A program made the translations under genes and the position numbers. The notes under the pieces were generated by a model. That model had not been told where the DNA came from, did no database searches, and saw nothing but the letters and a program-made list of their open reading frames with translations. From Pseudomonadota bacterium (lineage in GTDB: Bacteria > Pseudomonadota > Gammaproteobacteria > Burkholderiales > JAKAFK01), in contig JAKAFK010000015.1 in the NCBI GenBank assembly GCA_021817985.1, positions 1 to 60,069 of the forward strand: a stretch of DNA of 60,069 nt, in the 5' to 3' direction. This document shows positions 35,760-44,483 of this stretch, piece after piece (the stretch's first letter is position 1; each line of letters opens with the position of its first letter).

Positions 35760-36554
35760 ATGGCTGGAAGCACGGGACGAGACGCAAGCGGCCGGAATGT
35801 TGTCCCGACGACACCGATGCCCGCCTCCGAAGCGCGCTGGCGCACCCTGTTCGAGGGTTTTGCGCGCGAGGGCGAAGACGACGCGGCCATCGCCGGTTGG
35901 TCGCCCACCGGGCTTGCGGCGCGCTTTCGGAACTTTGCGCGGCTGTGGCCAGGCGATGTCGCAGGCAGCCGATGGCTGGATGCGGGGTGCGGCGCGGGCA
36001 CCTACGCCCGCTTCCTCGCCAGCCGCGGCGTCCAAGTCATCGGCGTCGATTATTCCCTGCCCACCCTGGCCAAGGCGAAAGCAAAAGCGCCGGCGGGGCT
36101 GGCCTTCGCCGCGGCGGACGTCACCCGACTTCCCTTCCGGCCCGGAAGTTTCCGAGGCGCGCTGTGCTTCGGCGTCACCCAGGCCCTCGCCGATTCGAAT
36201 CGCGTCGTGCGGGCGCTTTGCGATGTGGTGGAACCGGGCGGCGAGGTCTGGGTGGATGCGCTGAATGGCTTGTGCCTGCCGAATTTGGCCGACCGGCTGG
36301 CCAGATGGTGGAAGGGCAAGCCGCCGCATGTCCGTTACGAGTCGCCCGGCAATCTGCGGCGCATCATGAGAACGTGCCGGATGCGCCATGTGCGGCTTTA
36401 CTGGGTGCCGATCCTGCCCGAACGCTGGTCGCGTTGGCAGCCCGTCGTGGAAGCCCCCGCCGTCCGCCGCCTGTTGCGCCTCCTGCCCGGGTTCGCCGCC
36501 CTTTTCAGCCATGCGTTCGTGCTCTCGGGCCGGGTGGGAGAGCCCCCCAAATGA
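35760..36554 (+). CDS. class I SAM-dependent methyltransferase
   Basis: 264 residues with SAM motif I WLDAGCGAGTYARFL (~73-87), the acidic residue in VIGVDYS, FAAADVTRLPFRPGSF (motif II) and VEPGGEVWVDAL. It belongs to the broad methyltransferase 11/25 group. Substrate unknown; location between a glycosyltransferase and a deacetylase suggests a sugar or lipid-linked sugar. The 3' end overlaps the next gene by ATGA. Confidence 0.85.
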   Translation: MAGSTGRDASGRNVVPTTPMPASEARWRTLFEGFAREGEDDAAIAGWSPTGLAARFRNFARLWPGDVAGSRWLDAGCGAGTYARFLASRGVQVIGVDYSLPTLAKAKAKAPAGLAFAAADVTRLPFRPGSFRGALCFGVTQALADSNRVVRALCDVVEPGGEVWVDALNGLCLPNLADRLARWWKGKPPHVRYESPGNLRRIMRTCRMRHVRLYWVPILPERWSRWQPVVEAPAVRRLLRLLPGFAALFSHAFVLSGRVGEPPK

Positions 36555-37543
36555 GGATGGCGAGCCCGCTCAAGGATGCCCTGTTCGCCGTGGCAAGCCA
36601 TACGCTGCTGCCGCGCGGCACGCGCGGACGGGTGTCCATCCTCATCTATCATCGCGTCCTCCCGCATCCGGACCCGATTCGCGACGGGGAGATCGATGCC
36701 GCCACCTTCGACGCCCAGATGGCGATTCTCGCACAGCGCTTCGCGCCGCTGCCGCTCACGGAGGCGGTCGCCCGGCTGCGCGCGGGCACGCGCCTGCCCG
36801 AGCGTGCGGTGTGCGTGACCTTCGATGACGGCTATGCGGACAACGTCTCGGTTGCGCTGCCCCTACTGAAGCGCCATGGCATTCCGGCGACGTTTTTTGT
36901 CGCGAGCGGCTATCTGGATGGGGGGCGCATGTGGAACGACACGGTGATCGAAGCCATCGCCCGAAGCCCCCGCACAAGCCTGGACCTTGCCGGTCTTGGT
37001 TTGGGCGTGCTGTCCCTGGCGAACGCACAAGAACGCAAGGCCGCCATCAATGCGCTGCTTCCGGCGCTCAAGCATTTGCCCTGGGAGGAGCGCGAGTCGC
37101 ACGCCAACGCCATTGCGCAGGCAGGCGGAGCGAGCCTCCCGGATGATCTCATGTTGCGCTCCGGCGACCTGCTCGCGCTCGCCTCCGCCGGCATGGACAT
37201 CGGCGGCCATACCTGCAGCCACCCCATCTTGCGCAACCTCCCGCCGGTCCGCGCGGAACGCGAGATCGCCCGGGACCGCGATCGCCTGGCCCAAATCGTC
37301 GGCCGCCCGGTCACGCTCTTCGCGTATCCGAATGGCAAGCCGGGCAATGACTATCTTCCGGAACATGTCGCGATGGCCAAGGCCCTTGGCTTCGTGGCGG
37401 CGGTGTCGACAGTCCGCGGTGCTGCCGATCGGACGAGCGACCCCTATCAGCTGCCGCGCTTCACCCCCTGGGACAGGTCGCCGCGTCGCTTTGCCCTGCG
37501 CCTGTTGGACAACTTCAGGCGAACGCCCGACAGCCGGACCTGA
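36551..37543 (+). CDS. polysaccharide deacetylase (CE4), second copy
   Basis: 330 residues. The NodB core is visible: ILIYHRVLP (N-terminal), VTFDDGYADN (catalytic Asp pair), GIPATFFV, GGHTCSHPIL (metal His) and LFAYPNGKP. It is closer to PgaB/general CE4 deacetylases than to the exosortase-associated enzyme at 10891. No signal peptide from the ATG at 36551 (overlap ATGA with the methyltransferase). Two deacetylases in one locus suggest two different acetylated positions or two stages (inference). Confidence 0.9.
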   Translation: MRMASPLKDALFAVASHTLLPRGTRGRVSILIYHRVLPHPDPIRDGEIDAATFDAQMAILAQRFAPLPLTEAVARLRAGTRLPERAVCVTFDDGYADNVSVALPLLKRHGIPATFFVASGYLDGGRMWNDTVIEAIARSPRTSLDLAGLGLGVLSLANAQERKAAINALLPALKHLPWEERESHANAIAQAGGASLPDDLMLRSGDLLALASAGMDIGGHTCSHPILRNLPPVRAEREIARDRDRLAQIVGRPVTLFAYPNGKPGNDYLPEHVAMAKALGFVAAVSTVRGAADRTSDPYQLPRFTPWDRSPRRFALRLLDNFRRTPDSRT

Positions 37544-37575
37544 CCGAAACATTCCCAACCCGGAGCCACTCATTC

Positions 37576-38679
37576 ATGGACCGCTGGATCGCTTTAGCCG
37601 CCCTCACCCTCGGCGCCCTTGGGGGCATCCCCCGCGCCGCAAACGCAGCGCTGCCATTTCCGAATCTGCCCACCAACCAATGGGTTCCCGTTCGCGTCAC
37701 CTGCCGAGGCGGCCTCGCGTCCTACTTCAACGGCTGCCCAGCCCCGCGGGGCTGGCTCCAGTTGGCGTACGATACGCGGCGGCACCGGGTGGTCATGTTC
37801 GGCGGCAGCGGGGGATGGTATTACAACGATCTGTGGCAATTCAATCCGCTCACCCGGGTGTGGCGCCTCAAGATCCAGGATACGCGGCTTGCCGGGGAGA
37901 AGAAGAACTGGGCCATCTACCCTAAGGGCCGCGACAACCACGAATTCGTCTACGACCCCGTCCATGACGTCTTCTGGATGTATGGGGGGACCGGCGGCGG
38001 CGGCTTCTGGAAATTGAACGCCTCGACCGATGCCTGGACGCGGATGCCGGGACGCCATGATGGAAAATCACTGCCCAACGCCGCACTGGATCCGGGCTTC
38101 GCCCTCGACGCCGCCGACAACGAAATCCTGCTCTTCGGCGGTGAGCGGGCGAGCTATTATGACGGGACCTGGCTGTTCAACACCCAACAGCAGAAGTGGG
38201 AGCACCTCCATCCCAGCATCTCGCCGCCCGCCAGGGCGCAAACCGAAAATGCCATGGTCTATGACCCCGACGACAAGGAGTTCATCCTTTTCGGGGGCCT
38301 GACCACCCGGAGAGTCCTCCTCAACGACACCTGGGTTTTCAAGGTGGGTTCACGCACCTGGGTCCAGATGCATCCCCGCGTCTCGCCGCCGCCACGCGAC
38401 CGCCACATGATGGTATACGACGAGGCCGACCGGCGAGTCATCCTGTGGGGTGGGGCTCCGACGGCCGATACCTGGGTGTACGATCCCCGCCGCAACACCT
38501 GGCAGGAAGTGCGCGCGGCCCAGGGAAGCTACAATGCCGCCTTGTCGCCGAAGGCCGCAGGGGTCTATTGTCCGGACCTGGACCTCACCGTCTACCGGGA
38601 TCTTTCGGGCCAGGTCTATTTCTTCCGTCTCGACCTTTCGACGCTGAACCGCAAAGCGGCCGGCAACCCCCGCTGGTGA
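37576..38679 (+). CDS. Sec-exported kelch-repeat beta-propeller protein
   Basis: 367 residues. The signal peptide is ~1-24 (IALAALTLGALGGIPRAANA, cleavage after ANA). Five kelch-like blades follow, each with a hydrophobic strand, a Gly-Gly pair and a W: VMFGGSGGWYYNDLWQF, FWMYGGTGGGGFWKLN, ILLFGGERASYYDGTWLF, FILFGGLTTRRVLLNDTWVF and VILWGGAPTADTWVYD. Ribosome site GGAG at 37562-37565. No PEP-CTERM anchor is present at the C-terminus. The enzymatic or binding role is unknown; EPS binding is a guess. A second propeller gene faces it across 63 bases. Confidence 0.8.
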   Translation: MDRWIALAALTLGALGGIPRAANAALPFPNLPTNQWVPVRVTCRGGLASYFNGCPAPRGWLQLAYDTRRHRVVMFGGSGGWYYNDLWQFNPLTRVWRLKIQDTRLAGEKKNWAIYPKGRDNHEFVYDPVHDVFWMYGGTGGGGFWKLNASTDAWTRMPGRHDGKSLPNAALDPGFALDAADNEILLFGGERASYYDGTWLFNTQQQKWEHLHPSISPPARAQTENAMVYDPDDKEFILFGGLTTRRVLLNDTWVFKVGSRTWVQMHPRVSPPPRDRHMMVYDEADRRVILWGGAPTADTWVYDPRRNTWQEVRAAQGSYNAALSPKAAGVYCPDLDLTVYRDLSGQVYFFRLDLSTLNRKAAGNPRW

Positions 38680-38696
38680 CCCTAAATGAGCGCGAT

Positions 38697-38714
38697 CGGG
38701 GCATTCGTGCCCCG
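38697..38714. terminator. UUCG-loop hairpin between convergent kelch genes
   Basis: CGGGGCA-TTCG-TGCCCCG: perfect 7-base arms with a TTCG loop, extended by a T-G pair, in the 63-base space between two convergent stops. There is no T-tract on either side, so it would be a non-canonical bidirectional terminator or a transcript-end stabiliser. Confidence 0.45.
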
Positions 38715-38742
38715 GATGGCGCGCGCGGAACGTCGCCTTGGG

Positions 38743-39810
38743 CTAACTCAGACGCAACAGGAACATATGGGGATTGGCCGGAACCACCCCGCCCAGGAGT
38801 ACGGTCTGGCGCGTACCCGGGTTGTAAACCATGCAGTTCGCCATGGGCTTGGCGACGCCGGGAATGTCGACCGGCAATTGCGCCCACCGGCCCGAGCCGA
38901 TGTTGTAGATCCAGATTTGGGGTGGGAAATAGGCCCAGGAGCCGAATTTGGCGAAGACCAGGCTATTGTGCGACGCGTCGAACACGAAGTTCGTCTCTTC
39001 CATCCGGCCTGGATCGAAGCCCAATGGGCACACGTCGGTCATGCTGCGCTCGTCGATATCGTAGCGGCTTAGCTTCTTGTAGCGGTTGTCCATGCAATAG
39101 ATGTGGCGACCGACCTTCGCCGTGTAGTTTCCCGACATATAGCGATTGCCGCCGAATGGGTATACCTTCCATCGCCCGGTTGCCGGGTAGAACACACAAG
39201 CGCTTTCGTTGTTGAACATGACAATGGAATCAGTCGCGTCGTCATATTGGGCGAATTTCCGCAAGCCGCCCATCGGGGGCAACGGATCTTGCGGCCCCAC
39301 CGACCAGAGTCTCGTCGCCGGGTCGAAAGACATGACTTTGTCGTGCACGGTGTCGCCGCAGTTTCTCGCGGGCTCGATCGTGGCGAACTCAAACCCGGGC
39401 AACATCCAGAACACCTTGCGCTTGGTGTCGAACGTCCAGCCGACTTGAACAGGATGCAGCGGTTGAATTTCGCCGTGCGGCGCGCAATAAGGAAATTCCG
39501 AGCGCCACTGATTCGTGCCGACGTCATAGGAATAGAGCGCCTGCTGCCCCGACTCGTAGAATTGTGGAGGTCCGACGTAATCGCCGCCGCAAAAGTAGAT
39601 GCGCTGGTTGACCGGATCCACGGCAAGCCGGGTGTGCTTCATTGCGCCCGTGGGTCCCGTTCCGACAACCGTGGGCATTCTTCTGACCTGCCAGGTCCCC
39701 GCGCTGCTCGGGAGCATCGGGGACGTGGCTGCGTGCACGAGAGCCTCGGGCAGCAACGAGGCGGCGATTCCGGACACCAATGCGGCATTGAAGCGTCTTC
39801 TGCTGGTCAT
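38743..39810 (-). CDS. Tat-type exported kelch-like beta-propeller protein
   Basis: 355 residues from the ATG at 39810, chosen because GAGGAG lies ~9 bases upstream; a TTG at 39816 is too close to it. The N-terminus TSRRRFNAALVSG has a twin-arginine motif (Arg4-Arg5), then a hydrophobic region to VHA (~28). Blades contain VNQRIYFCGGDYVG, QALYSYDVGTNQWRSEF, FDTKRKVFWMLPG, MSFDPATRLWSV and TRQTVLLGGVVP. At least four cysteines (FCGG, YCAPH, NCGD, VCPLG) are unlike the Sec-exported neighbour. Function unknown. It is 151 bases downstream of the asparagine-synthase-like gene. Confidence 0.75.
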   Translation of the reverse strand: MTSRRRFNAALVSGIAASLLPEALVHAATSPMLPSSAGTWQVRRMPTVVGTGPTGAMKHTRLAVDPVNQRIYFCGGDYVGPPQFYESGQQALYSYDVGTNQWRSEFPYCAPHGEIQPLHPVQVGWTFDTKRKVFWMLPGFEFATIEPARNCGDTVHDKVMSFDPATRLWSVGPQDPLPPMGGLRKFAQYDDATDSIVMFNNESACVFYPATGRWKVYPFGGNRYMSGNYTAKVGRHIYCMDNRYKKLSRYDIDERSMTDVCPLGFDPGRMEETNFVFDASHNSLVFAKFGSWAYFPPQIWIYNIGSGRWAQLPVDIPGVAKPMANCMVYNPGTRQTVLLGGVVPANPHMFLLRLS

Positions 39811-39961
39811 CGACAATCTCTCCTCAAGTCAAGAAAGGCATCGGAACAGGCCACCGCAAGGACGACGAACGCCTTGTGCGCCGGTAGGCGATGCGCGCAA
39901 GCCTCTCGGAGCGGGCACGGGTCGACTGGGGCATCAGGCACGGAAGGCGCGGGTCGCCCGG

Positions 39962-41839
39962 CTATCCGCCAACCCCGCATTGCGGCGTGCGCAGGGAGGC
40001 CACGGTCTGGTCGTGCGCACGCGCCCACTGCTCCAGCATCATGAGCACCCACACCATGGTGCCGTAGTAGCCGGCATGCGCTCCCAGATGGGTATCGGTC
40101 AGTTCGTCGATGAAGGAGGCCCGGACGATTCTTCGGCCCTTGAGGGCGCTCAGGCTGTCGAAGGCGAGCTCCTGCAGCGGCTTGTGGGTGTTCAGCCACA
40201 GCCCGAAGGGGAGTCCGAAGCCGTGTTTTTGTTTCTTGATGATTTCCCGGGGCAGGAAGTCGCGCAATGCCGCCTTGAAAAAATAGCGCAGCCGGGTGCC
40301 CTTGAGCTTGAGGCGCGGCGGCAGGCTTAAGGCGAAATCCAGCACGGCCGGCTCGAGCAAAGGAAAGCCGACGTCGATGCCCGCGAGTTCGCACATGCGC
40401 GTCACCTTGGGCAAATCATTGTCGGCCAGGGTGAATTTGAAGTCCAGGGCCAGCATGCGGTTGATCAGGCTGTTCGCGCCGGGCGCACCGTAAGACGCGT
40501 TCATGAGCTTTAGCGGGCGGGACGTGTCCACCGTCGCCAGAAACTCCCGCGTGAAGACGTTTTCCGGCCCGAAACGCTGGAGGAGATTGTAGGTCTCGTA
40601 GCGTTCCGGCATCGGGACCGACGCCTGCTCGATATAGCGGCGCAGCTTGCGCAGCAGGGGCAGGCGCCCGCCGCCAGGCATCGCATGGACAACCGGCTCG
40701 ATCAGCCCTTGGCGCAGGCGCTCGGGGAGAATCCCATAGAGGGAAAAGACGTATTGCGTCGCATAGCGCGCATTGCCGCCGAAGAGTTCATCCCCGCCGT
40801 CGCCGCCCAATAGCCGCGTCGCGCCGTCCTCTTTGGCGAACTTGGCGCAAAAATAGGTCGGCACGGCCGAAGCGTTGCCGAAGGGCTGGTCATAGATCTG
40901 CGCGATCCGCGGAATGGCCGCGACCACGTCCGAAGGCGTGACGTAGTATTCCCGGTGTCGCGTGCCGAAGTGCGATGCGGCGATCCGCGCATAGCCTGTC
41001 TCGTCGTACCCCGGAGCATCGAAACCGATCGAATAGGTGCGGGCCGGGTGCCCCGCCGCCTCCCCCAACAGACCGCAGACGGTCGAGCTGTCCGTGCCGC
41101 CGCTCAAAAAGGCGCCCGTGACCTCCCCGCCCGCCAGCGCCTCGACGCTTTGTTTCAAGGCCGCCCGGAACGGGGGCTTGAACTGCCTCACGCCCCCCGT
41201 GGCGTGTTCGACAAACCGCATCTGCCAGTAGTGTTGCACTTGCAACTGCCCGCGACGAAAGAGAACGAATTGGCCCGGCGAGAGGCGCACTTGCCCACGG
41301 AAGGCCGTCTGCGGGCCCGGAACCATGTGGAAATAGACGTAGTCGTATAGGCTTTGCGGCTCCATTTCGCCCTGCGCCGCGGGGTGCGCGGCGATGGCCT
41401 GCGCCGTCGATCCGAAGACGAGCGCGCCGCCCACGCTTTGGTAGAGCAAAGGGCGGATGCTCGACCGGTCCACGGCGAGCAGCAGCTCCTGCCGGTCTTC
41501 GCGCAAAAGGGCGAGGGCAAAATCTCCCTGAATCAACCCCAGCACCTGCGGTCCGCGCCACTCATAGGCCTGCGCAAACTGAGCGGCTTTCACCGCCCCC
41601 TCGAACGGCGCCCCTGCCGCCCACCGGGGGTGTCCCACGAGGGCGGAAGTCACATGCCCACCGCGGTAGGCCGAGGCGGTATCGCCCAAACCGGCAGCCC
41701 CGATCGCCCCCTCGGCGCAGACGAGCGTCTGGGCAGGGGAATGATCGAACGTGGTCAGCGTGCGGCTCATCGCCCCAATGAGCCGGCGATTGCCGGCTTC
41801 GCCGGCGCCGAAGCCGCACCATCCGCATAAGCCGCTCAT
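39962..41839 (-). CDS. asparagine synthase-related protein with altered glutaminase domain
   Basis: 625 residues. The synthetase half is intact: pyrophosphate loop SGGTDSS (246-252), SIGFDAPGYDETGYA and GGDGGDELFGGNARY. The N-terminal half is abnormal. The protein begins MSGLCGWCGFG, so the first Cys is residue 5 rather than the N-terminal Cys2, and no HRGPD or NGEIYN block is found. GHPRW and VDRSSIRPLLY are the nearest equivalents. It may use free ammonia, need N-terminal processing, or make a different bond. Start ATG overlaps the upstream acyltransferase stop by 4 bases. Confidence 0.85.
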   Translation of the reverse strand: MSGLCGWCGFGAGEAGNRRLIGAMSRTLTTFDHSPAQTLVCAEGAIGAAGLGDTASAYRGGHVTSALVGHPRWAAGAPFEGAVKAAQFAQAYEWRGPQVLGLIQGDFALALLREDRQELLLAVDRSSIRPLLYQSVGGALVFGSTAQAIAAHPAAQGEMEPQSLYDYVYFHMVPGPQTAFRGQVRLSPGQFVLFRRGQLQVQHYWQMRFVEHATGGVRQFKPPFRAALKQSVEALAGGEVTGAFLSGGTDSSTVCGLLGEAAGHPARTYSIGFDAPGYDETGYARIAASHFGTRHREYYVTPSDVVAAIPRIAQIYDQPFGNASAVPTYFCAKFAKEDGATRLLGGDGGDELFGGNARYATQYVFSLYGILPERLRQGLIEPVVHAMPGGGRLPLLRKLRRYIEQASVPMPERYETYNLLQRFGPENVFTREFLATVDTSRPLKLMNASYGAPGANSLINRMLALDFKFTLADNDLPKVTRMCELAGIDVGFPLLEPAVLDFALSLPPRLKLKGTRLRYFFKAALRDFLPREIIKKQKHGFGLPFGLWLNTHKPLQELAFDSLSALKGRRIVRASFIDELTDTHLGAHAGYYGTMVWVLMMLEQWARAHDQTVASLRTPQCGVGG

Positions 41840-43107
41840 GGGGATACCTCGCCGGAGGCTCCGGAAAATGCGCGCATCCGCGCGCGCAGCTGCCGCGCCG
41901 CGGGGCGCAGGGCAAAGTCGACGAGGGCGAGGAACATGCCGGCAACGGTGGCCCCATAGGCCGTCACGCGGTAGACGGGCTCGGCGTTCTCGGTCCAGCG
42001 GCGCTTATAGGCATTTCTCCCAGGCCCCATGACGTAGCGCGAGAGGGACTGGCCGAACAACCCCTCGAGGAGCTTCCAGTTGAGATAGGATCCGACGGAC
42101 AAGTCGGGCACCGAGTCGTCGAAATCCGCGCGCAAGGCATGCACCTGGCCGTCGAACATCAGCTGATACTCACCGGCCAACGGCTTGCCGTCCACATGGC
42201 ACAGCCAGATCGACAGCCAGCCGCGCGCACGCGCGAGCTGCGTGAGCCGGCGTATGAACGCCCCTGGCCCGAGTCTATCCAGGGTCGTGCCCGTCGTGTG
42301 CTTCCAGCTGCGCGACGAAATGTCGATCAACGCCGCCAAGGCCTCCTCGACGCGCGCCTGCGGGGCATCCGATCGCACATGCACGACGTCCGTGATCCCG
42401 CGATCCTTGAGGCGGTTGGCGACAAGGTTGTTGCTTTTCTTGAGCCGGCGACTGCGTCCCGCGTAAAACTCCCGCCAGCCCGTGGTGAGCGCGATGAAGG
42501 GATTATCGCCCTGGCGCTGCACGATCGCGCGAAGGCCTCGCGAGGCCAAGGCCGGGGCCAAAGCGCTCTTGGCTGCCGAATCTTCGTGCAGATAGCCCAG
42601 CACGATCAGGTCCCAATGCCTGCGAGCGGCATGAAGCGCTTCAGCCACCGCCTGGGCGACGACGTCCCGGTCCTCGGGTGCGGCCAGGAGATCGCACCAT
42701 TGGGTGTCCGGCACGGTCAGGAATTCCAGGGTCCGCAGGCGCAGCCCTGCGCGCCTGCGCCGGTAGCGCACCATCGGACACAGGCCGATGAGCGCCTCGC
42801 CGCGATAGACGCACAGCATCCGCAGGCTTCCATGCGCCTTCTGCCACTCCCAGGCCGCATCGAACCACTCGTGCATCAGGAAGACAAAGGTGGGAAGGGT
42901 CTGTGTGGCCAACCGGTTCCATTCCTCGCGCAAGGCATGAAAACCCGCCGCATGCCTCACCCAGGCGACCCTCACGGGCTCCGGGTCCCCCGCCCCGGTC
43001 ACCTGCAACGGCGCTGGCGCCGACAGGCGGCTCACGGCCGCACGGGGCTCGCCCGCTCGTTTTGACAGCAGCCCGGCCAGCCAGCCCCCGACCTGGACAT
43101 CACTCAT
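41836..43107 (-). CDS. CelD/BcsL-family GNAT acyltransferase
   Basis: 423 residues with a GNAT-like double domain. The family pattern includes LREEWNRLATQTLPTFVFLMHEWF near the N-terminus, LCVYRGEALIGLCPMV, a central SRRLKKSNNLVANRLKDRG and a C-terminal GEYQLMFDGQVHALRADFD followed by LSVGSYLNWKLLEGLF. It is related to CelD/BcsL proteins of polysaccharide loci, which are thought to acylate sugars; distinct from the FemAB at 11727. It lies between the TPR gene (6-base gap) and the asparagine-synthase-like gene. Confidence 0.85.
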   Translation of the reverse strand: MSDVQVGGWLAGLLSKRAGEPRAAVSRLSAPAPLQVTGAGDPEPVRVAWVRHAAGFHALREEWNRLATQTLPTFVFLMHEWFDAAWEWQKAHGSLRMLCVYRGEALIGLCPMVRYRRRRAGLRLRTLEFLTVPDTQWCDLLAAPEDRDVVAQAVAEALHAARRHWDLIVLGYLHEDSAAKSALAPALASRGLRAIVQRQGDNPFIALTTGWREFYAGRSRRLKKSNNLVANRLKDRGITDVVHVRSDAPQARVEEALAALIDISSRSWKHTTGTTLDRLGPGAFIRRLTQLARARGWLSIWLCHVDGKPLAGEYQLMFDGQVHALRADFDDSVPDLSVGSYLNWKLLEGLFGQSLSRYVMGPGRNAYKRRWTENAEPVYRVTAYGATVAGMFLALVDFALRPAARQLRARMRAFSGASGEVSP

Positions 43108-43113
43108 GGCCCG

Positions 43114-43884
43114 TCAGCCCCGACCTTTTTCGGCCGGGGCAGAAGACCCGGGATTCGAACGGCGCAGCTCGACGGGCTTCCATGCGCCGGCGCCCTGGAG
43201 CTTGAGCCTGAGGCCGGGCAATGTGAACCCGAGCGCATAGGCGCGGTGGGCTTCTTCATTCGCCAACCGGTAGCGCTTCTCGGAGAATAAGGCCAAACCC
43301 AGGTCGTAATGGACGTCGGCGGCTTGGGGGTTCAAGGCGAGGCTTTTCTTGTACTCGCCGATGGCCCGCGCCGTCTGCCCGCTGTTGGCGAGAAAAATGG
43401 CATCGACGGCGCGCACCGCGGCGCAGCGCGGACAGTACCGAAGTGCCGCCTGCAGGTAGGGCTTCGCGTCCTGGGGCCTATGCGCGCGGAGTGCGAGATT
43501 CGACATCAGCATGAGGGCCTGGGGATCGTCGGGCACCCAGCGGAGGATGAAGTCCAGCTGGTTGTGCGCGCACACGTACCGGTTCTCGGCAATACACCGG
43601 AGGGCAGGCTGCCAATGGTATTGCATCACGACGGCTACCCGATGCACCGAGTGCGGGTCGGTGGCGTAGTAATCGAATTGGCGGTCGGTCGCGTTCTGGC
43701 TGAATCCGCGAAGCAGTTCGGCGTGAACGGGAGCAGCCGAGCAAAACGCGAGCGCAATGCCCAGGCCCGCACGGATGCCCGCTGCTCGCCACAGGCGCCG
43801 GGCCACCCTCATCCACGGCGCAAGTTTGAGGCGCCGTAGCCCCGCATGAGCCGGCTGGTGCGCTAACGTCATCTCGCTGATCAT
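43114..43884 (-). CDS. TPR-repeat protein, probably exported
   Basis: 256 residues from the ATG at 43884, supported by AAGGAG ten bases upstream. A basic N-terminus (~35 residues) precedes a hydrophobic stretch GIRAGLGIALAFCSAAPVHA that looks like a signal peptide or anchor. Helical repeats follow: NRYVCAHNQLDFILRWVPDDPQALMLMSNLALRAH, a second with GQTARAIGEYKKSLALNPQAADVHYDLGLALF, and a third. TPR proteins in EPS loci often act as periplasmic scaffolds. First gene of the leftward four-gene group. Confidence 0.75.
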   Translation of the reverse strand: MISEMTLAHQPAHAGLRRLKLAPWMRVARRLWRAAGIRAGLGIALAFCSAAPVHAELLRGFSQNATDRQFDYYATDPHSVHRVAVVMQYHWQPALRCIAENRYVCAHNQLDFILRWVPDDPQALMLMSNLALRAHRPQDAKPYLQAALRYCPRCAAVRAVDAIFLANSGQTARAIGEYKKSLALNPQAADVHYDLGLALFSEKRYRLANEEAHRAYALGFTLPGLRLKLQGAGAWKPVELRRSNPGSSAPAEKGRG

Positions 43885-44443
43885 GCGCGCGATTCTCCTT
43901 GTGCAGGAAGAGCCAATGTCGCGATCTGTCGCAATCGCTTTCCTAGCATAGCACCGATTATTCCGGGTGCACGGGCGCCCCCCGGCCGGCAAATCCCGCC
44001 CGGCGAAGGGCCTTGGAGGCGGCGCTCAAGGCCCTTTCGCCATGGGGCGCACGCCCCGGGGGGGCGGCGGTGTTGCACGCCGAACGGTGCGGGCCATGAC
44101 GCCCTCCGGAATGGACAGGAGCGCGATCGGCAACATCGTCGTGCCTCGTGGGCGCGGGCCACAGGTCAAGGACCGGCACACCGTGCCGCCGGCGCTCGGA
44201 AGGGGGGATCGAGCGCCTGTCTTTCGTCTTTCGCACGAGCTCGCGCGTCGCCCACGGGCGCAAGATTTCTACCTGAGGTATGCCGCCCGCGAGAACGACG
44301 TCACAGCAACCGTCATCGAACCTGTGCACCCGGGTGGGGCCAAACAGTGCCCGAGATCCATTGTGGGCACGCCGGCGTCTGCGGCGGCAAGACGGACATA
44401 TCCCCGCAAGAGCGCCCCCCCGGCGCGCATCCTCCCGCATCCC

Positions 44444-44462
44444 CCCGGAATTGCATTCCGGG
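44444..44462. promoter_or_regulatory. palindrome (possible operator) upstream of the O-ligase gene
   Basis: CCCGGAAT-TGC-ATTCCGGG: perfect 8-base arms around a 3-base centre. It covers the -35-like TTGCAT (44451-44456) of the candidate promoter whose -10 is at 44473-44478, so a dimeric regulator binding here would block RNA polymerase. As RNA it would be a short hairpin without a T-tract. Confidence 0.45.
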
Positions 44463-44472
44463 CATGGCATCC

Positions 44473-44478
44473 TATGAT
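44473..44478 (+). promoter_or_regulatory. candidate -10 for the O-ligase gene
   Basis: TATGAT (5 of 6 to consensus) 16 bases after TTGCAT. Predicted start near 44485, giving a leader of about 100 bases before the ATG at 44584. Confidence 0.35.
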
Positions 44479-44483
44479 GGATA

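Noticed and set aside
38600-38679. PEP-CTERM sorting signal at the end of the Sec-exported kelch protein
   Set aside because: The C-terminus has no PEP motif, membrane segment or Arg cluster; it ends in a polar Asn/Arg/Trp tail.
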